From assembly GCA_022495005.1 (NCBI GenBank), contig JAGYXB010000196.1:1364001-1428000 (forward strand): a stretch of 64,000 nucleotides of DNA, written 5' to 3'. Positions within the stretch are counted from its first letter, which is position 1, and each line of letters opens with the position of its first letter. This document shows positions 1 to 12,200 of this stretch, piece by piece. The notes under the pieces were generated by a model that saw only the letters and a program-made list of their open reading frames with translations, made no database searches and had not been told where the DNA came from. The stretch is from Rhyacophila brunnea (Eukaryota; Arthropoda; Insecta; Trichoptera; Rhyacophilidae). The position numbers were made by a program, and so were the translations under genes.

Positions 1-171
1 AGAATCACTGATTTGTAACGGTATCACTGGTACCCTTCTCGTGCGAGGAAACTCTTCACTATCGCTGTCGCTATCACTGTCGCTGCCTAATTCTGGTAAA
101 TCTTCACCCGAATAGGCAGACAAATTATCGGCAAATATTTCGTCATCGCTTTCATAATTGTCTGAAGCCAT
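1..171 (-). CDS. piggyBac-type transposase, N-terminal fragment cut by the window edge
   Basis: Read on the minus strand from the ATG at 171-169, the frame stays open for 57 codons to the window edge. The peptide starts MASDNYESDDEIFADNL and runs into an acidic Asp/Ser stretch (GSDSDSDSDSEEF) followed by a basic RTRR. A short acidic, Ser-rich N-terminus ahead of the DDE domain is typical of piggyBac (DDE_Tnp_1_7) transposases. The call is reinforced by a TTAA-bounded, palindromic terminus at 836-967, where the 5' end of such an element should lie. The catalytic domain is outside the window, so integrity cannot be judged. A domesticated PGBD-like host gene is possible but less likely given the intact terminus. 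Confidence 0.7.
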   Translation of the reverse strand, partial: MASDNYESDDEIFADNLSAYSGEDLPELGSDSDSDSDSEEFPRTRRVPVIPLQISDS

Positions 172-835
172 TTTTTAAAGATTAAATAAAATATCGATTA
201 CTTAAATATATTTCACTTGTAAAAACACACCCGTTCTATAGCGCCGTATTTCAAGACTGAAAATTCAATACTGATATTCAATATAGATCGTAGTAGATTA
301 CAGACATCTAAATAACATTGGTTTCCACTTATGTTATAATTTATTGCTCCGCTCGCATACCAGCGTTATCGCACCGCACAATATCACTTACACAAGTGCG
401 AAGAATGCATTCCGTCTATCACAAATTGTCGTCTTTTCACTCGCTCACAAAGGATAATATTATAGTATGAAAAGGAGGCCTATGTATTTATCACACATCA
501 TAAAAATATACATATAATCGCATTCACAGTACAGCGAACAAACCATGTTTAAAGAATACATCGATATTTCACAAAATGTTGTCTTCCTGCTCACCCATCA
601 AAAAATAAACAAGTGTAAAAAGAAGACGCATATAGTTTTAGCATTCTTATCGTCTACAGAAATATAGTTCGCTGATTTAGTGACTCTAAACAAATTTCCT
701 GATTACGCACAAGCTCTCATTTGGGCTGCGCAAGAGTGTGTGTGTAAGTAAATGAATCGACGGTAAATTATTTTTTTTTGTAGATGTGTGTGTAGTTTGA
801 AACATTTTCAAACCGTTGACATAAAATATTCGTAT
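172..835. other. piggyBac 5' leader region, no coding seen
   Basis: This lies between the transposase start and the element terminus. It is AT-rich and contains no ORF or repeat that I recognise. It presumably holds the transposase promoter. Confidence 0.4.
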
Positions 836-967
836 GCAATAATCGGGTAGAAATACCTTTCCCGCACTTCAAGTGGAGCCGGCGTAAAAGGTATTTCTAC
901 CCGTCCCGCCGACGAGCACCGGTACGGCGCGCGGGTAGAAATACCCTTCCCGCTCAAGATGTGTTAA
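836..967 (-). mobile_element. piggyBac-type 5' terminus with subterminal palindromes
   Basis: The segment ends in TTAA (964-967), the target site of piggyBac elements. Just inside are three copies of the 13-14 nt motif GGGTAGAAATACC: direct at 845-857, inverted at 890-902 and direct at 933-946, with centres about 44 nt apart. The segment is much more GC-rich than its surroundings. Together with the transposase start at 171 this suggests an element running from before position 1 to 967, transcribed leftward, with a 5' leader of roughly 0.8 kb. The other end is not in view, so the TTAA duplication cannot be checked. Confidence 0.65.
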
Positions 968-974
968 TATCTAC

Positions 975-1310
975 TTTTAGCCATCTTTAAGCAGAATTAA
1001 ATTCATTTTCAGTTAATTCTGTTTTGTATGGAAAGTTATTTCAGAAAAATCCGTAAAAAGTAAAAGACTATTATTGGTTGCTAAGGGGGTGGTCCTAGCA
1101 ACTAAATTATTAATAGATATATACGTGCATTACTATGGAAATCAAAATGACATTACAGTATTCTATACCTATTTGTTTGTTTGTTTGTTTTTTATTTACT
1201 TCATATCAAGTACAAGTTTGAGCATATTGAGCATAATAATTCAACAGAATATTTAAAAACGATGTATAGGAAAAGTTCTTTTTATCTTGTAATTATTTAG
1301 AACTACAGTC
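975..1310 (+). repeat. Dispersed repeat family R1, copy 1
   Basis: The segment shares long stretches with 21650-22400 and 27625-28050, including ATTGGTTGCTAAGGGG, the reciprocal CCTAGCAACT, and TTCTTTTTATCTTGTAATTA. The GGTTGCTA...TAGCAAC pair forms a short internal hairpin. A TTTG-type microsatellite lies at about 1171-1190. No coding potential is convincing. The three copies suggest a non-autonomous mobile element of unknown class. Confidence 0.6.
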
Positions 1311-2584
1311 GGTAACAAGCATTTTCTACCATGAGTTTTGTGGGTCGCCTACTAGGAGAGGCTTCAACAAAGTTTAAATCTCGACTGTGTAGAAATATGG
1401 AACAAGCACGTGTTAAAGAATAGGTTAAGTCTGTATCATAGTATGCATTAGAGTTTATCACGTAAACGAAACGCGCATTTAATGGTGGTAATATTTTAGA
1501 ACACGGCGCGTTTTGTATTGTAATCATTTTATTACCTGACCGTCGTAAAGTAATAAACTGAATCTGGCTTTAAAACCTTGGTTCATTGCGACCGGCTTTC
1601 AGATTTCTATCGTATTAATCTGTTCTGCGATTTTTACCCACAAATATCTACCTAACTAGTCTAAAAAATTGCGGACGCGAAGATCTCTTCACATAGTTTT
1701 GTGTGTCCGTATTGTTTTGGATTTGTTTTTTTGTACTATATATTTATTAATTTATTGTTGTTCGCTCAACGTACTCAACTCTCACATGGACACTTTGTAT
1801 TATAAAGTCTCTGTACACCCAAATGTGCGGCGATCTCAGTCTTGGGCATCTGCTCCTGACACATTCCCGGGCTAAAAACTACTGATGCTTCACACGCAAC
1901 ATAGGGCCTCGTGATGCGCTCGATTAAAACCGAGTGTGCTGCGGGGCGGGTTGGTTTGAAGGGATGTTTGTGTTGTTCTATGATTCAAACTAAATAAGTC
2001 TTAAACGGACGCCCACCCCTGTTTTTTCAATATATTAGTATATCGTAGTAAACTAGTATAAACGTGTCAACCAAGCTTGTAGAGATTGCTCTGTGAGGGC
2101 ACCTATCATTCATTTGGCCACGTTATACGCCTAAAGTGTGTAAATACGAAGGAAGTTGTCGAGAGAAGGCATGTTTATAATATTGTTATATGAAATTTGC
2201 GATATTATTTCTGAACGTCCGACGTCATCCGTAAGTTATGTCTCCCTGCTCCGCCCCTGGAATAAACATTCACATTGTTTTATTATTTATTATTCTAGCG
2301 CGATCTAAGAGACGTGAGCTATGGTTTTTTTTTTAATAAATATTATCTTTTATTAAAAAAAAACGAATTCCAAAGCCTTAATCTAATGGTGAAGTTAACT
2401 GACACTTGTATCCTGAGGATGCTCGGGAGTCCGTCATCATGGGATTTTAGTTGAGGGAGGCTTCGTGTATAGGTCCGCCGTTCACATTGTTATTTTGAAG
2501 AGAGAAAATAAAACACGGGTTAATATCATTTCGTATATTTTGGTATCACTTCATACATGATAATAATTCTTCAATGTATCCAAA
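1311..2584. other. Non-coding, nothing recognised
   Basis: AT-rich sequence with only short, uncharacteristic open frames. No splice-flanked coding segment resembling ankyrin repeats was seen, so upstream wake exons are not evident here. Confidence 0.4.
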
Positions 2585-2740
2585 TCGTGGTTCTCGGATT
2601 CGAATCTCGGTTCCGGAAAAATCACTTGTTGTATTTCAAATGTATATTTTGGCATACAACATGGACCTGACAGGTTGAGCAAGTGGCTAATATCCGTTTC
2701 TCGTTTTTAAAAAAATCAGTTAGGAAACCTCTTTGCAAGG
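2585..2740 (+). repeat. tRNA-derived SINE-A, diverged copy
   Basis: It has a B-box-like GGATTCGAATCTC at about 2598, followed by the family body GACCTGACAGGTTGAGCAAG and a GGCTAATATCCGTTTCTCG segment. The body matches better-preserved copies at 27287, 32685 and 39297. The A-box half is degraded or missing. Confidence 0.6.
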
Positions 2741-2984
2741 CGGCGAAAATTTACGTGGGATTCTAACATCAATGACAATTAATCAAACGTCTTTCAAGGG
2801 GCATCCAAACGAGGTAATAATTATTGTTATTAACAGACCATCGAAAACAACTATTGACAAATTTACCATTATTGTTTGTGTACTTCATCATTGGTGTAAT
2901 TTAATGTTTCCCAAAAGCAAAAAGGCAGCTATTTGCTAGTCACATTTTGAGATAATGAGACATTCACGTTTTTTTCAATTTTTC

Positions 2985-3110
2985 TTAACGGCCCTCATGC
3001 TCAGCGTACGTCAAAATGGAGCTTTTATGCTATTTTTAAAGCATGATCCTGGACATTCCTTAAACGTTGTAGATAATCTACTCCAGTATGTAAGCATACC
3101 TAAGAGAAAG
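2985..3110 (+). repeat. Dispersed repeat family R2, copy 1
   Basis: The sequence around GCATGATCCTGGACATTCC and TTAAACGTTGTAGATAATCT recurs at 38265-38475 (same orientation) and, inverted, at about 9900-10125. A related tail is at 13665-13800. No coding content is seen. Confidence 0.55.
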
Positions 3111-3882
3111 TCAGTTGGATAAAGTAATGCCATAGTGATTATTATTTTTCTTCTAAATCGTAGGAATTGGTAGGAAATATTCTTTGAACAAAAATATGAA
3201 TCTGCACGCCAATTTAATTATCCGGAACGCTTTAAAATATTCCATTATACCTTCTATCCAAACGTCCTACTGTAAATAATAAACCTTGATAAAAACTGAT
3301 TACGTTCATGTAAATGTCATCTTTTTCCCACAACGGCTTTTTATTGCTATTTCGGTGTGGGCATAGCTCTCTCTTCGTGGATCGATCGTAGTTTCAATGA
3401 TTTTTTTTTCATTTCTAACCCTACTATTCAAGACCCCCACGTGCCGTCCCTGGAGTCATATTGGCCACGCCGTGAAAATAAAAATAAAAACAAATATTTC
3501 TCACTTCTCTGAACCCTTTGTCATTTTAGTCATAGCGGTAAATTTATACCACCTCACATTGTTACAATTCGTCACAAAAATACCCCCCCCCCCTGTCTTA
3601 ATTACGTCATATTATTTTCCCCTACACTCGTTCTAAAACAAAGTCGTTGAAAATGTTCGATTTCATTACGTACCTGTAATCTTCTTATTGAATATTTTAT
3701 TCTCAGAAGAAAATGAGTATATTTTGTGACGTTACATTTTCTACGGTTAAGTACATGTAAATTGTACGTACCTATTACATTTCACCGTAGCACAGTTTAG
3801 CCATAAGCTTTCTTATCGGAAAGAGATAAAAAAATTACGTGTTGTTCTGTATTTCTAATTTAATTATACCTATACCCAATGT
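3111..3882. other. Non-coding, mostly unassigned
   Basis: AT-rich sequence with a C-rich run near 3583. Around 3733-3825 a segment resembles 28460-28545 and, inverted, 48083-48160 (common core TACATGTAAATTGTACGTA). No gene evidence was seen. Confidence 0.4.
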
Positions 3883-4770
3883 TCCCATTAAGGTGTGCGC
3901 GTGTGCTTGCGCACACCTACCAAAATGTGTCCGCACACATGTTTTCATCCCCCGCACAGTCCTCACACAAAAATATTGTAAAAGAAAGCAAACAATTCAA
4001 GTGAACAATACGATTGCTTGCACAGTTACATATAGTACAATAATTATTATACTTATTAATTAGGTACCTATAGAAAACTTATCCCCTAAAAATGACAAAA
4101 AGGAGTAGATGTGATCGTTCAAATGCGATCATTAAGAAGAAATCCTGCGATAAATTAAAATTGGAATGGCTCTCTGGAATCGTCAAAACAGAAAAAATGC
4201 CATTTGTTTATTCGGAAACAGATGATTATCAAACGTACCATATGCTTCGCAGCAAATATGCAAGAAGAATAATTCGCGTCTGGAAAGAAGTGGATTGAAT
4301 GGAGTTGTATCTTTTAAAAAGGCATTTAAGTCAAAAAGTACACCGGGATGATGTTACGAAATTGAAAAACTTGAAAAGAGGTGATTGAAATTAAGATCGC
4401 TGAGCGCAAAAAATCTGGTTGCGATCTAGTCAAAGCAGTGTTAATTGATAATGTACTGGCTATAAAATAAATAATTCTATGCGTTCTGTACGAGATATTC
4501 ATAATCATGTAAGTATCTAAATACCTACACAGATTTTCCCAAAATCTGGCGAAGTAAAAATTATGCGTTCGAATTTATCGAATGCATTAAATTAATGCAG
4601 TAAAAGATTATTTTGACGAATTACGGAATTCTGTAAGTTTTAATGAAAAATTGTATGTGTGTGTCTGTGGGGGAGGGGGGGTGTAAATTTACCGCACCGG
4701 GTACGCACGCCACTGCTCAGATGCGTTGATGATCCGCACACACAATAGAAAAATTAGAGGGAACGTTGCC
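3883..4770. mobile_element. Non-autonomous DNA element family T1, copy 1, with a short ORF
   Basis: Left-end sequence CACACCTACCAAAATGTGTC and right-end sequence CACACAATAGAAAAATTAGA both recur, inverted as a unit, at 33880-34850. Two copies with the same ends mark a mobile element of about 0.9 kb. An open frame at 4092-4298 (68 codons, + strand) contains LEWLSGIVKTEKMPF and is Lys/Arg rich. It matches no domain I can name and may be a decayed transposase piece. Class is unknown; hAT-like is a guess. Confidence 0.5.
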
Positions 4771-4849
4771 TATAGGTACCTATTTTCTACTGTCTTTCCC
4801 TTATATTTCGGTAGTTTTTATTACGTATTTTTAAGTGTTTTAGGTACAA

Positions 4850-5190
4850 GTCGGTTTACATGAAGCCAGGCGCGCCAATTTCCATAGCCGATTTTGGCAA
4901 AATTCATAAATTCGTGAATGAAAACCTAACCTTATCCAACCTTACCTAACCTGACAAATAATCCAGTATATCCGCTATTTTTTAAATTTGTTTGCCGCTG
5001 GCTTCTTGTAAACCGACAAGAACCGGGTTTTATTTATACGTGAATTTTATCTCATTACTATACGACCCAAAGAGGTTGGACGGTCTTTAATATTATATGA
5101 CCATATATTATTTCCGATACAACATTTCATGGTGAAGTGTGATACGGCGAACGACATACGTACAAATTTTCGGACACGAGTTTCTACAAC
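4850..5190 (+). repeat. Dispersed repeat family R3, copy 1
   Basis: Contains AATAATCCAGTATATCCGCT, CGACCCAAAGAGGTTGGACG and TACAACATTTCATGGTGAAG. Related copies lie at 29345-29645 (+) and 47535-47800 (inverted). The first part also matches the arms of the foldback at 7652-7830, so the foldback may derive from this family. Non-coding. Confidence 0.6.
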
Positions 5191-6083
5191 CCCCCTATCT
5201 CCCACATCAAAAATCTCATTATATCAGACACGTCCTCCCCCTATTTACGACATAGCGTCATATGGATAGTGCACGACATGCAGTACTATAGTCTCCATTT
5301 TTAGCTTTCATATAGCTTACATAGCTTTCTGCCAGCGGATAGTGATTCCCAACCTTTTTGCTGGGCATATATATCTATTATCTATGAATATATGCCTACC
5401 CTTGTTAATATTATCTAAAATTTCTGAGAACACCTACTTGGTACATAAATAATATTATTACCTTCGACAGAGAATTATAAAAATTGCAAACATTTTTACT
5501 TCTTATTCACTGGATACAAAAAATAATTGCAAGTATAAGTATATTTTTCCCGGATCTGGCAAATTCACATGTTGTTTTTCAAAATGTGTTTAGATCCAGA
5601 GTATATAAGTGTAAGGAATAGAATGTATGTGTATGAGAAAGGTGTCAAAAAATATTGGTATAATTTATTAGGACTTATTTCAAAATACTGCTGTCCCACA
5701 GTTTGGGAAATGCTCATTTTACTCTATGACAACATCTTCTTGGCTATGTGTTAAAACTTTGAGCTAACATGCTCCTCCCATTTTTAACCGCACTTCCCTT
5801 ATAAACTAACAAGCTCCTCCCATTTAGTCGACAACAGCGCCTTCCTTCATGTAGCCAAGAAGATGTTGTCGTACAGTAGACAAGTGTATTGTCAAAGCAT
5901 CATCAGTTGAATATGCCTGTTTCACGTGCAAAATAGGTCGAAATGAAAATATAAACACTAGGAAGTAAGTAATTATTACTTGTACTAAAGATTTTTTATC
6001 ATATTTTATAGTCAATCCATGATGGAAACAATAATAGTCAGTAAACAAAATCAATTAACTTTTTTCATTTAATTCCCTTGCAG
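5191..6083. other. Intronic sequence before the first wake exon in view
   Basis: Contains a SINE-A body fragment near 5551-5660 (TCTGGCAAATTCACATGTTG-type join) and an inverted repeat with arms at 5726-5751 and 5849-5875. No ankyrin-coding exon was recognised. The polypyrimidine tract and AG at 6082-6083 mark the next exon. Confidence 0.4.
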
Positions 6084-6276
6084 TCGATAATTCTGACTCT
6101 CTGGGAGAACATCTTCGCAATCTGGGAGGCGACGCAGAAGCCAGACTCCAGGAAGTGGCTTCGGGAGGTTGCGGCGCCTTCGGGGCGGCGGTGGGAGCCA
6201 ACACCGGCTGCACGGGCCAAGGAGCGGACCAGGACAAGCAGCTGCATCACTGGGAGAGGAGAACCAAAGCTTTGAG
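6084..6276 (+). CDS. wake: wake exon: post-ankyrin linker
   Basis: The exon begins after TTGCAG (AG at 6082-6083) with two bases of a split codon and ends before GTCAGC (GT at 6277). It encodes a Gly/Ala-rich linker ending LHHWERRTKALR, which precedes the FN3 domain in this family. The donor splits the final Arg codon (AG|A). It is moderately GC-rich against an AT-rich background, which helps separate it from the intron. Confidence 0.85.
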
Positions 6277-9200
6277 GTCAGCCACCTTCAAAAAGTACTT
6301 CTAATATAGGGCTTAATACAAACATTTCATTATTACACTATCAATAACGAGCAGAGAGAATATCAACTTCTGACGCAGCGGGTTGAAAATTCGGATCCTG
6401 CATCTGGTAAATATGTACATGTTGTTTTTTTTTCAATGTGTTTAAATCCAGAGCATGGACCTCAAGGCATATTTTACAGAAAATAAATGAAAACCACAGA
6501 ATCAAAGGGTGGCCGATGCAGAGATAAATTCCAGGAGGTCAATGGCGCTCATTGGACCGGTCGCCTATGTGCATCGCATACATTGAGTATATGGATGTGG
6601 CGGCCCTGCATGGACCTAATAGGAAGAGCCAATGACTAATAACCATTCATCATAAAAAATGTCTACTTAGAATTAATATATAATATGTACCACACTATGT
6701 GGAAGCCCATTCTTATACTATGCTTTTATCAGCAGGACTGAACATCTAAAGATCAATTCACCTAAATACCTATTGATGTCATCGGTTTTTTTTAAGTAGT
6801 TTTCCATCATTCCTTACACTGAAACTCCTGGGGTTCAATCATTTAAATCATTTTCAGACGAATGCTGCTAGGCTGGTTACAAACGCGGCCTCCGAATTTG
6901 CCGTGCAGTCCTGAACTGGATGTGACTTCTCCCACCAATGTCACCGTCAGGATTAGAGAAAACGTTTCGCATCTTCAGAACCAACCCATAATCACTAAAT
7001 ACAGAGGTATTGTGACATTTAAAAAATAATCACAAAAAATATTCTTAACCTTTTTACTGCCGGTAGGTATACGTATGGAGGTACCTTGCACGCCGCGAAT
7101 TTTATTGAAAAAATAAAAAATTAAAATTAATTTACGTTTCAAGTGGTAAAACCAAATTCTGTTTCATTTCTGAGTATGTGACAATATTCCCGATATTATA
7201 TCATTGTGTGTTCAACATATTTGTATGTTTAAAATAATTGATTTACGTTAGTAAAATCCCATTTAAAGCAGGACGTCCAAAGACGTCATTTTTGTATGAG
7301 CGGCGTTCCGTTCACGGAAAAGTTCGCATCTTAAGACGTCATTGGCACCCATCCAGCCATCCGGTTAATTAAAAAAATAAATTAAAATAAAAAATTTTTA
7401 CTTCAATATGAAGTAAAAATTTTAAAAGGTAAAATTATTTTGAAGATATGAATGATAACTAGATTAAATTCTAAAAAATTCTCTGTTTAATAATTAATCA
7501 AAGAAATAGCTTATCAAAAAACATTGCTTATTAATATTTCAATTATATTAGGAATTCAATACATGAGTAATTGGATGACAATTAAGTAATGGTCATTAAC
7601 AACAGAAACCCTTAATAGTTAAAAAAAAAAAAAAAAATTCAACAGTTAGTATAAAAATAGGTACAGTTTGGTTATGAGGAATACAGCGGAAAACACATTT
7701 TGAAAATAACCGATATACTGGATTATTTGTTAGTATAACCTAACCTAAACTAACCAATAATCCAGTATATCGGGTATTTTCAAAATGTGTTTTCCGCTGT
7801 ATTCCTCATAACCGAACTGTACCTAAAAATATCTTTATATCTATATTTTTTACGGGTTAACAATATCCTTTTGAAACGGATGAAACCAGTCCTGCGCATC
7901 TATTCTATACACAAGACTTGGTTTCGGCCGCTACGGCAACTATCTAGGGTGGGTTTGTATTGAAGTATTAGCACTTATTGTAACAATTACAATAAGTGCT
8001 ATGTTTTAACAGCACCTTTTTTGGCTGTCGTAAATTTTAGAGCGAGATAGACAGTTTTGACTGTTTAGACCAGGGGTTCAAAACTTTTTCATCAACGGGA
8101 CAATTTTGAAATCAAAAATATTTGGCGGGCCGCCCTTTTGTATTTTTTTTCTCTTTTTATAAACGTAAAGCAAAAGATAAAAAAATATTTCATTGTGTAA
8201 ACTTATATTTTTAACTAAATGTACATTATTATTACTCTAATTAACATACTAAAAAATAATATTTAAATTTTTTCACTATGTGATTTATCCGCCCTTTTGT
8301 ATTTTTTTTCTCTTTTTATAAACGTAAAGCAAAAGATAAAAAAATATTTCATTGTGTAAACTTATATTTTTAACTAAATGTACATTATTATTACTCTTAT
8401 TAACATACTAAAAAATAATATTTAAATTTTTTCACTATGTGATTTATGCAATTATATACAATTGAAACAAAATTCTGCAATCTAGGCTAAAATCTCGCAG
8501 GACACATCAAAACGTCACGCGGGACACACTTTGTGAACCCCTGGTTTAGATGGCTAACTTATTGTAATTGTTACATTAAGTGTTAATACTTCGATACAAA
8601 CCTACCCTAGATAGCTGCCGTAGCGGCCAAAAGCAGTCTTGTGTATAGAATAGATGCGCTGATTATTATTAAAATTAATGGAACTAGTACCAACTACATT
8701 ATATGATTGTTACCATGAAATGAAAGTTAACGCCATAAAAGAAATGAAAATATTCAGCTAATCACTAACTTTTCAGAATATAGTTTTAGTTACAACTTTT
8801 TTTGGTAAGGGTGATAAGGATGGGTATGATATATCGTCGCTGTAGGATTGGTTTGTCGAATTGACCAAATGTCAAATGTTCAGGAGACAAAAAACAAATC
8901 TCATTATCTTATATTATACATGGATGTATTTAAATTGTTGTTTTTACAGCATAAATGAATGCTGTATTCATTACAATGTAATTTAAAGAAAAGGATGGTT
9001 CTGGTCCATTTAGATACAAAAAATCATTCTGCATTAAAAGGTCGATTTCGATAGACACGGATATTCGACAAACCAATCCTATAGCGACGATATATATAAA
9101 TATATGTGTCAAACCAATAGTACCTATTATTAATTCATTTTATTTCTTTTCGAACTGTCTCTTACTCCTTTCTATTTTAAAAACTAAGTAAACATATAAT

Positions 9201-12200
9201 ATGTAATTATTTGCAGTCCAATGGTCGTCCAGAGCGGACTTCTCCAACGTGTGCGGGTCGCGAGAGGTGCGGGCGACACCCCCTTCCAGCTCCTGCGCCA
9301 TCTCCGGCCTGACACGTGGTCGCAGATACTTCTTCAGAGCGCAAGGCGGCAATCTACGCGGCTGGGGATCCCACAATACTTCAACACCGAGCAGTGTACT
9401 GCCAAGTAGTAAGTCAATAATGATATTGTTATTTGTTTGTTTCAATATTAGGTCACATTGTAATTGCACACTTTGTCCACCATTCGGGTATATTTAAGTT
9501 AAGTATGCCAGAATGCTTCCCATAGCATATTAATTGGTGGGCCACACCAAGTTAGAACTACTGATTGACTTTCATATCATAGATTATATTGGACGTGTCA
9601 CTACATTCGAGAATTTAATATTTTTTTCAGGAAATGAATACTCTAATGCAGGGGTTCACAAAGTATGTCCTGCGAGATTTATGTTAAATCTGTACCGTAC
9701 AGTCCAATTAGTGAAAGCGGCGGATTATTAAAAATATGGTAAAAATTAAAACAGGTATTTCGTAAAAATAGTTTTTTTGAGAAATTTGTACTAGTAAATT
9801 ACGGTTTTATTTATAATCAAAATTAAGTATGTATTTACTAAATTATACATACCTATGATCAAAAATCTTAACACCACTGCACAGTTATGTACTGAAATAT
9901 GACTATATTCTAAAACATTAGAGGGAGAGGTTTAAAAGAATACTATTTTATGTAATAAAAATACTTTATGCAGTCATCAAATGTTTAAAATAAATATAAA
10001 CGATAATAAGGCTTCAAAATTATATAAATAGATTATCTACAACGTTTAAGGTTTCTCCAGGATCATGCTTTGAAAATAGAAAAAAAGCTCAATTTTGACC
10101 CACGCTGAGCACGTCCGCCCTTAATAACTAAATATTAAACAGTAAATCACTTGACACAACCAGGAGGGCGATTCACGAATGAAGCAGTATGACCGGTTGC
10201 ACAACGTAAGCGCAAGCCTACTTCAACGAAGTATATTAAAAGTCGACCGGTAGTGTCGAGTACAGTATGCAATTGAAGTATACACGCTTTGCCGGTAGAG
10301 GCGCTAGCAACTCTCCGTTTGACATATTATTAAACATCAAAAATTCGTACGTAGTGAACAGGCTGTTATTCTATTTTTTCTATGTTTTAATATTATATAA
10401 AATTGTAATATTGTTATATTGGAGACGTAACTAGCTTGCTTAAAGATTAATTGGCTACGTACTTCAACAATGAATGATTTAATCATGCAACGTTAACGGT
10501 AAGTACTGATTAAATATGAAGTCATTACCAAAATGGATAAAAATTTTATTTAATTTCCATGGAATTCACAAGACAATTCCGTCATGGCATGTTTACTTTC
10601 TATCTTACTCTAACGCATGGACATGAGGTATAAGCATGCTGAATGCTTTCTCACTCGCACGTATCCATTTCGTTCACAATATCTCCTGTAAAACTAAAAA
10701 TTTTACGTGCTTCAGTTAAAGCGGTGTTTTTCACTGCTTCATTCGTGAATTGCCCTTCAATTGTTCAGTGAGGCAGATATTCTTGAATGGCTTAGGATTC
10801 CTGGCTTTCCCTATGACCAAAAGCTTCAGTTTGTGTGTCCCGTTTGCATTGGAGCACGGCATAATTGTGATGCGGTCCTTGGGCACTTTCCTCCCTGATA
10901 CATTACTTTCTTCGCGATGAATGTACGTTTTACGAAGGAGAAGTTTCCAAAATAAACCCGTCTCATTTGCGTTGTATACTTGTACGCGGCGGACTACTAA
11001 TTTTGACAATCGAATACCGGCGAATTGTAGATCTTGATTTTGTGCTTTCAACTAGTAAAAATAACGCCGGATTATAGTAGTTTTCGGATAATCGAGCGGT
11101 GGATTACTGAGAATGTACTGTATTATTTTTTATTCTTCATATTGGATATTAAAAATTACATTTCAAATTAAATATCCTCTGGCAAGAATCTTCTGGCAGA
11201 CACTTTGATATTTGTGTATGCGGATGTTCGAAGTGAGGGGGGTTCGGCGCAAGCGCAGTTGTTGTGTTGTTAGCTGTCAAAATTTTACCGGTTCTGTTGA
11301 AAAATATAGTTAAACATGCTCATCAAATGGCTTCTTTATTTGGAAGTACTTATATTTGTGAAAAAATATTTTCTACAATGAGCATTAATAAACAAAATTA
11401 ACAGACAACCATATCACATCTGTTTTGCATATTCACACTACAAAATTTGAGACTAGATTGCAGGATTTAGTTTCAAACAAACAATTGCATAAATCACATG
11501 GTGAAAAAATTTTAATAAGTATTATTTTTTAGTACTTACCTATATTTCGTATATTATAGAAGAGTAATAATAATGTATATTTAGTTAAAAATATGAGTTT
11601 ACACAATGAAATATTTTTTTGCCTTATGTTTCTTAAATAATATTGCCCTGCCAAATATTTTTGATTTCAAAATTGTCCCTTTGATGAAAAAGTTTGTGAA
11701 CCCTGCTCTAATGTTATCAGGTTTTAACTAATAATTACCTTATATAGTATATTTTTTGTCCTGATTTATCATTGTGAGGCATAAAAGAAAACATAATTAT
11801 GAAAAAGTGTAAGAGATCGCGAGACAGGGAGAAGACGTATTCAACATACATGTAAATGCAACTTCTAAATTTGAAAAATAAACTAACACGCAAATAAAGG
11901 AATCAAGGAATCGTTTATTTTAATCGGGTTGTGAAAGAAAACAAATGATACTCCCATAATAGTTTGACAGATGCTTACAGTGCGGTATAAACGGTATAAA
12001 AGTATTAAACAATATTGCAGCTAATTTGTGATAGATTGACGGAAAGGTATAGGTAAAACAGTAGGTATATGGTGTCGGATAGGAAACATGATTTTGAAAA
12101 TGATATATCTCTGAAAATGACAATTTCTGTAAGAATGTGTTCGATTCAAATTGAAAATATTTTGTGAGTCAATAAATTTAAGTAAAGTAATAAAAAATTA

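Larger units (their letters stand above)
7894..8659. mobile_element. MITE family M1, copy 1, interrupted by a hAT-like insertion
   Basis: The ends are GCGCATCTATTCTATACACA (left) and TGTGTATAGAATAGATGCGC (right), an inverted repeat continuing through TATCTAGGGT/ACCCTAGATA. Inside is the palindrome AGCACTTATTGTAA...TTACAATAAGTGCT. Other copies are at 24121-24412 and 45220-45517. A second element (8071-8543) is inserted in its right half. Confidence 0.8.
9649..11705. mobile_element. hAT-type element, about 2.06 kb, exact 8-bp duplication, containing other elements
   Basis: It starts CAGGGGTTCACAAAG and ends CTTTTTCATC-complement ... GTGAACCCTG. Both sides carry the identical 8 bp CTCTAATG (9641-9648 and 11706-11713). 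No hAT transposase frame is left. The interior holds an inverted R2 copy (9900-10125), a TIR element (10165-10756) and a Tigger/pogo fragment (10731-11115), so it acted as a landing site for later insertions or captured them. Confidence 0.75.
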
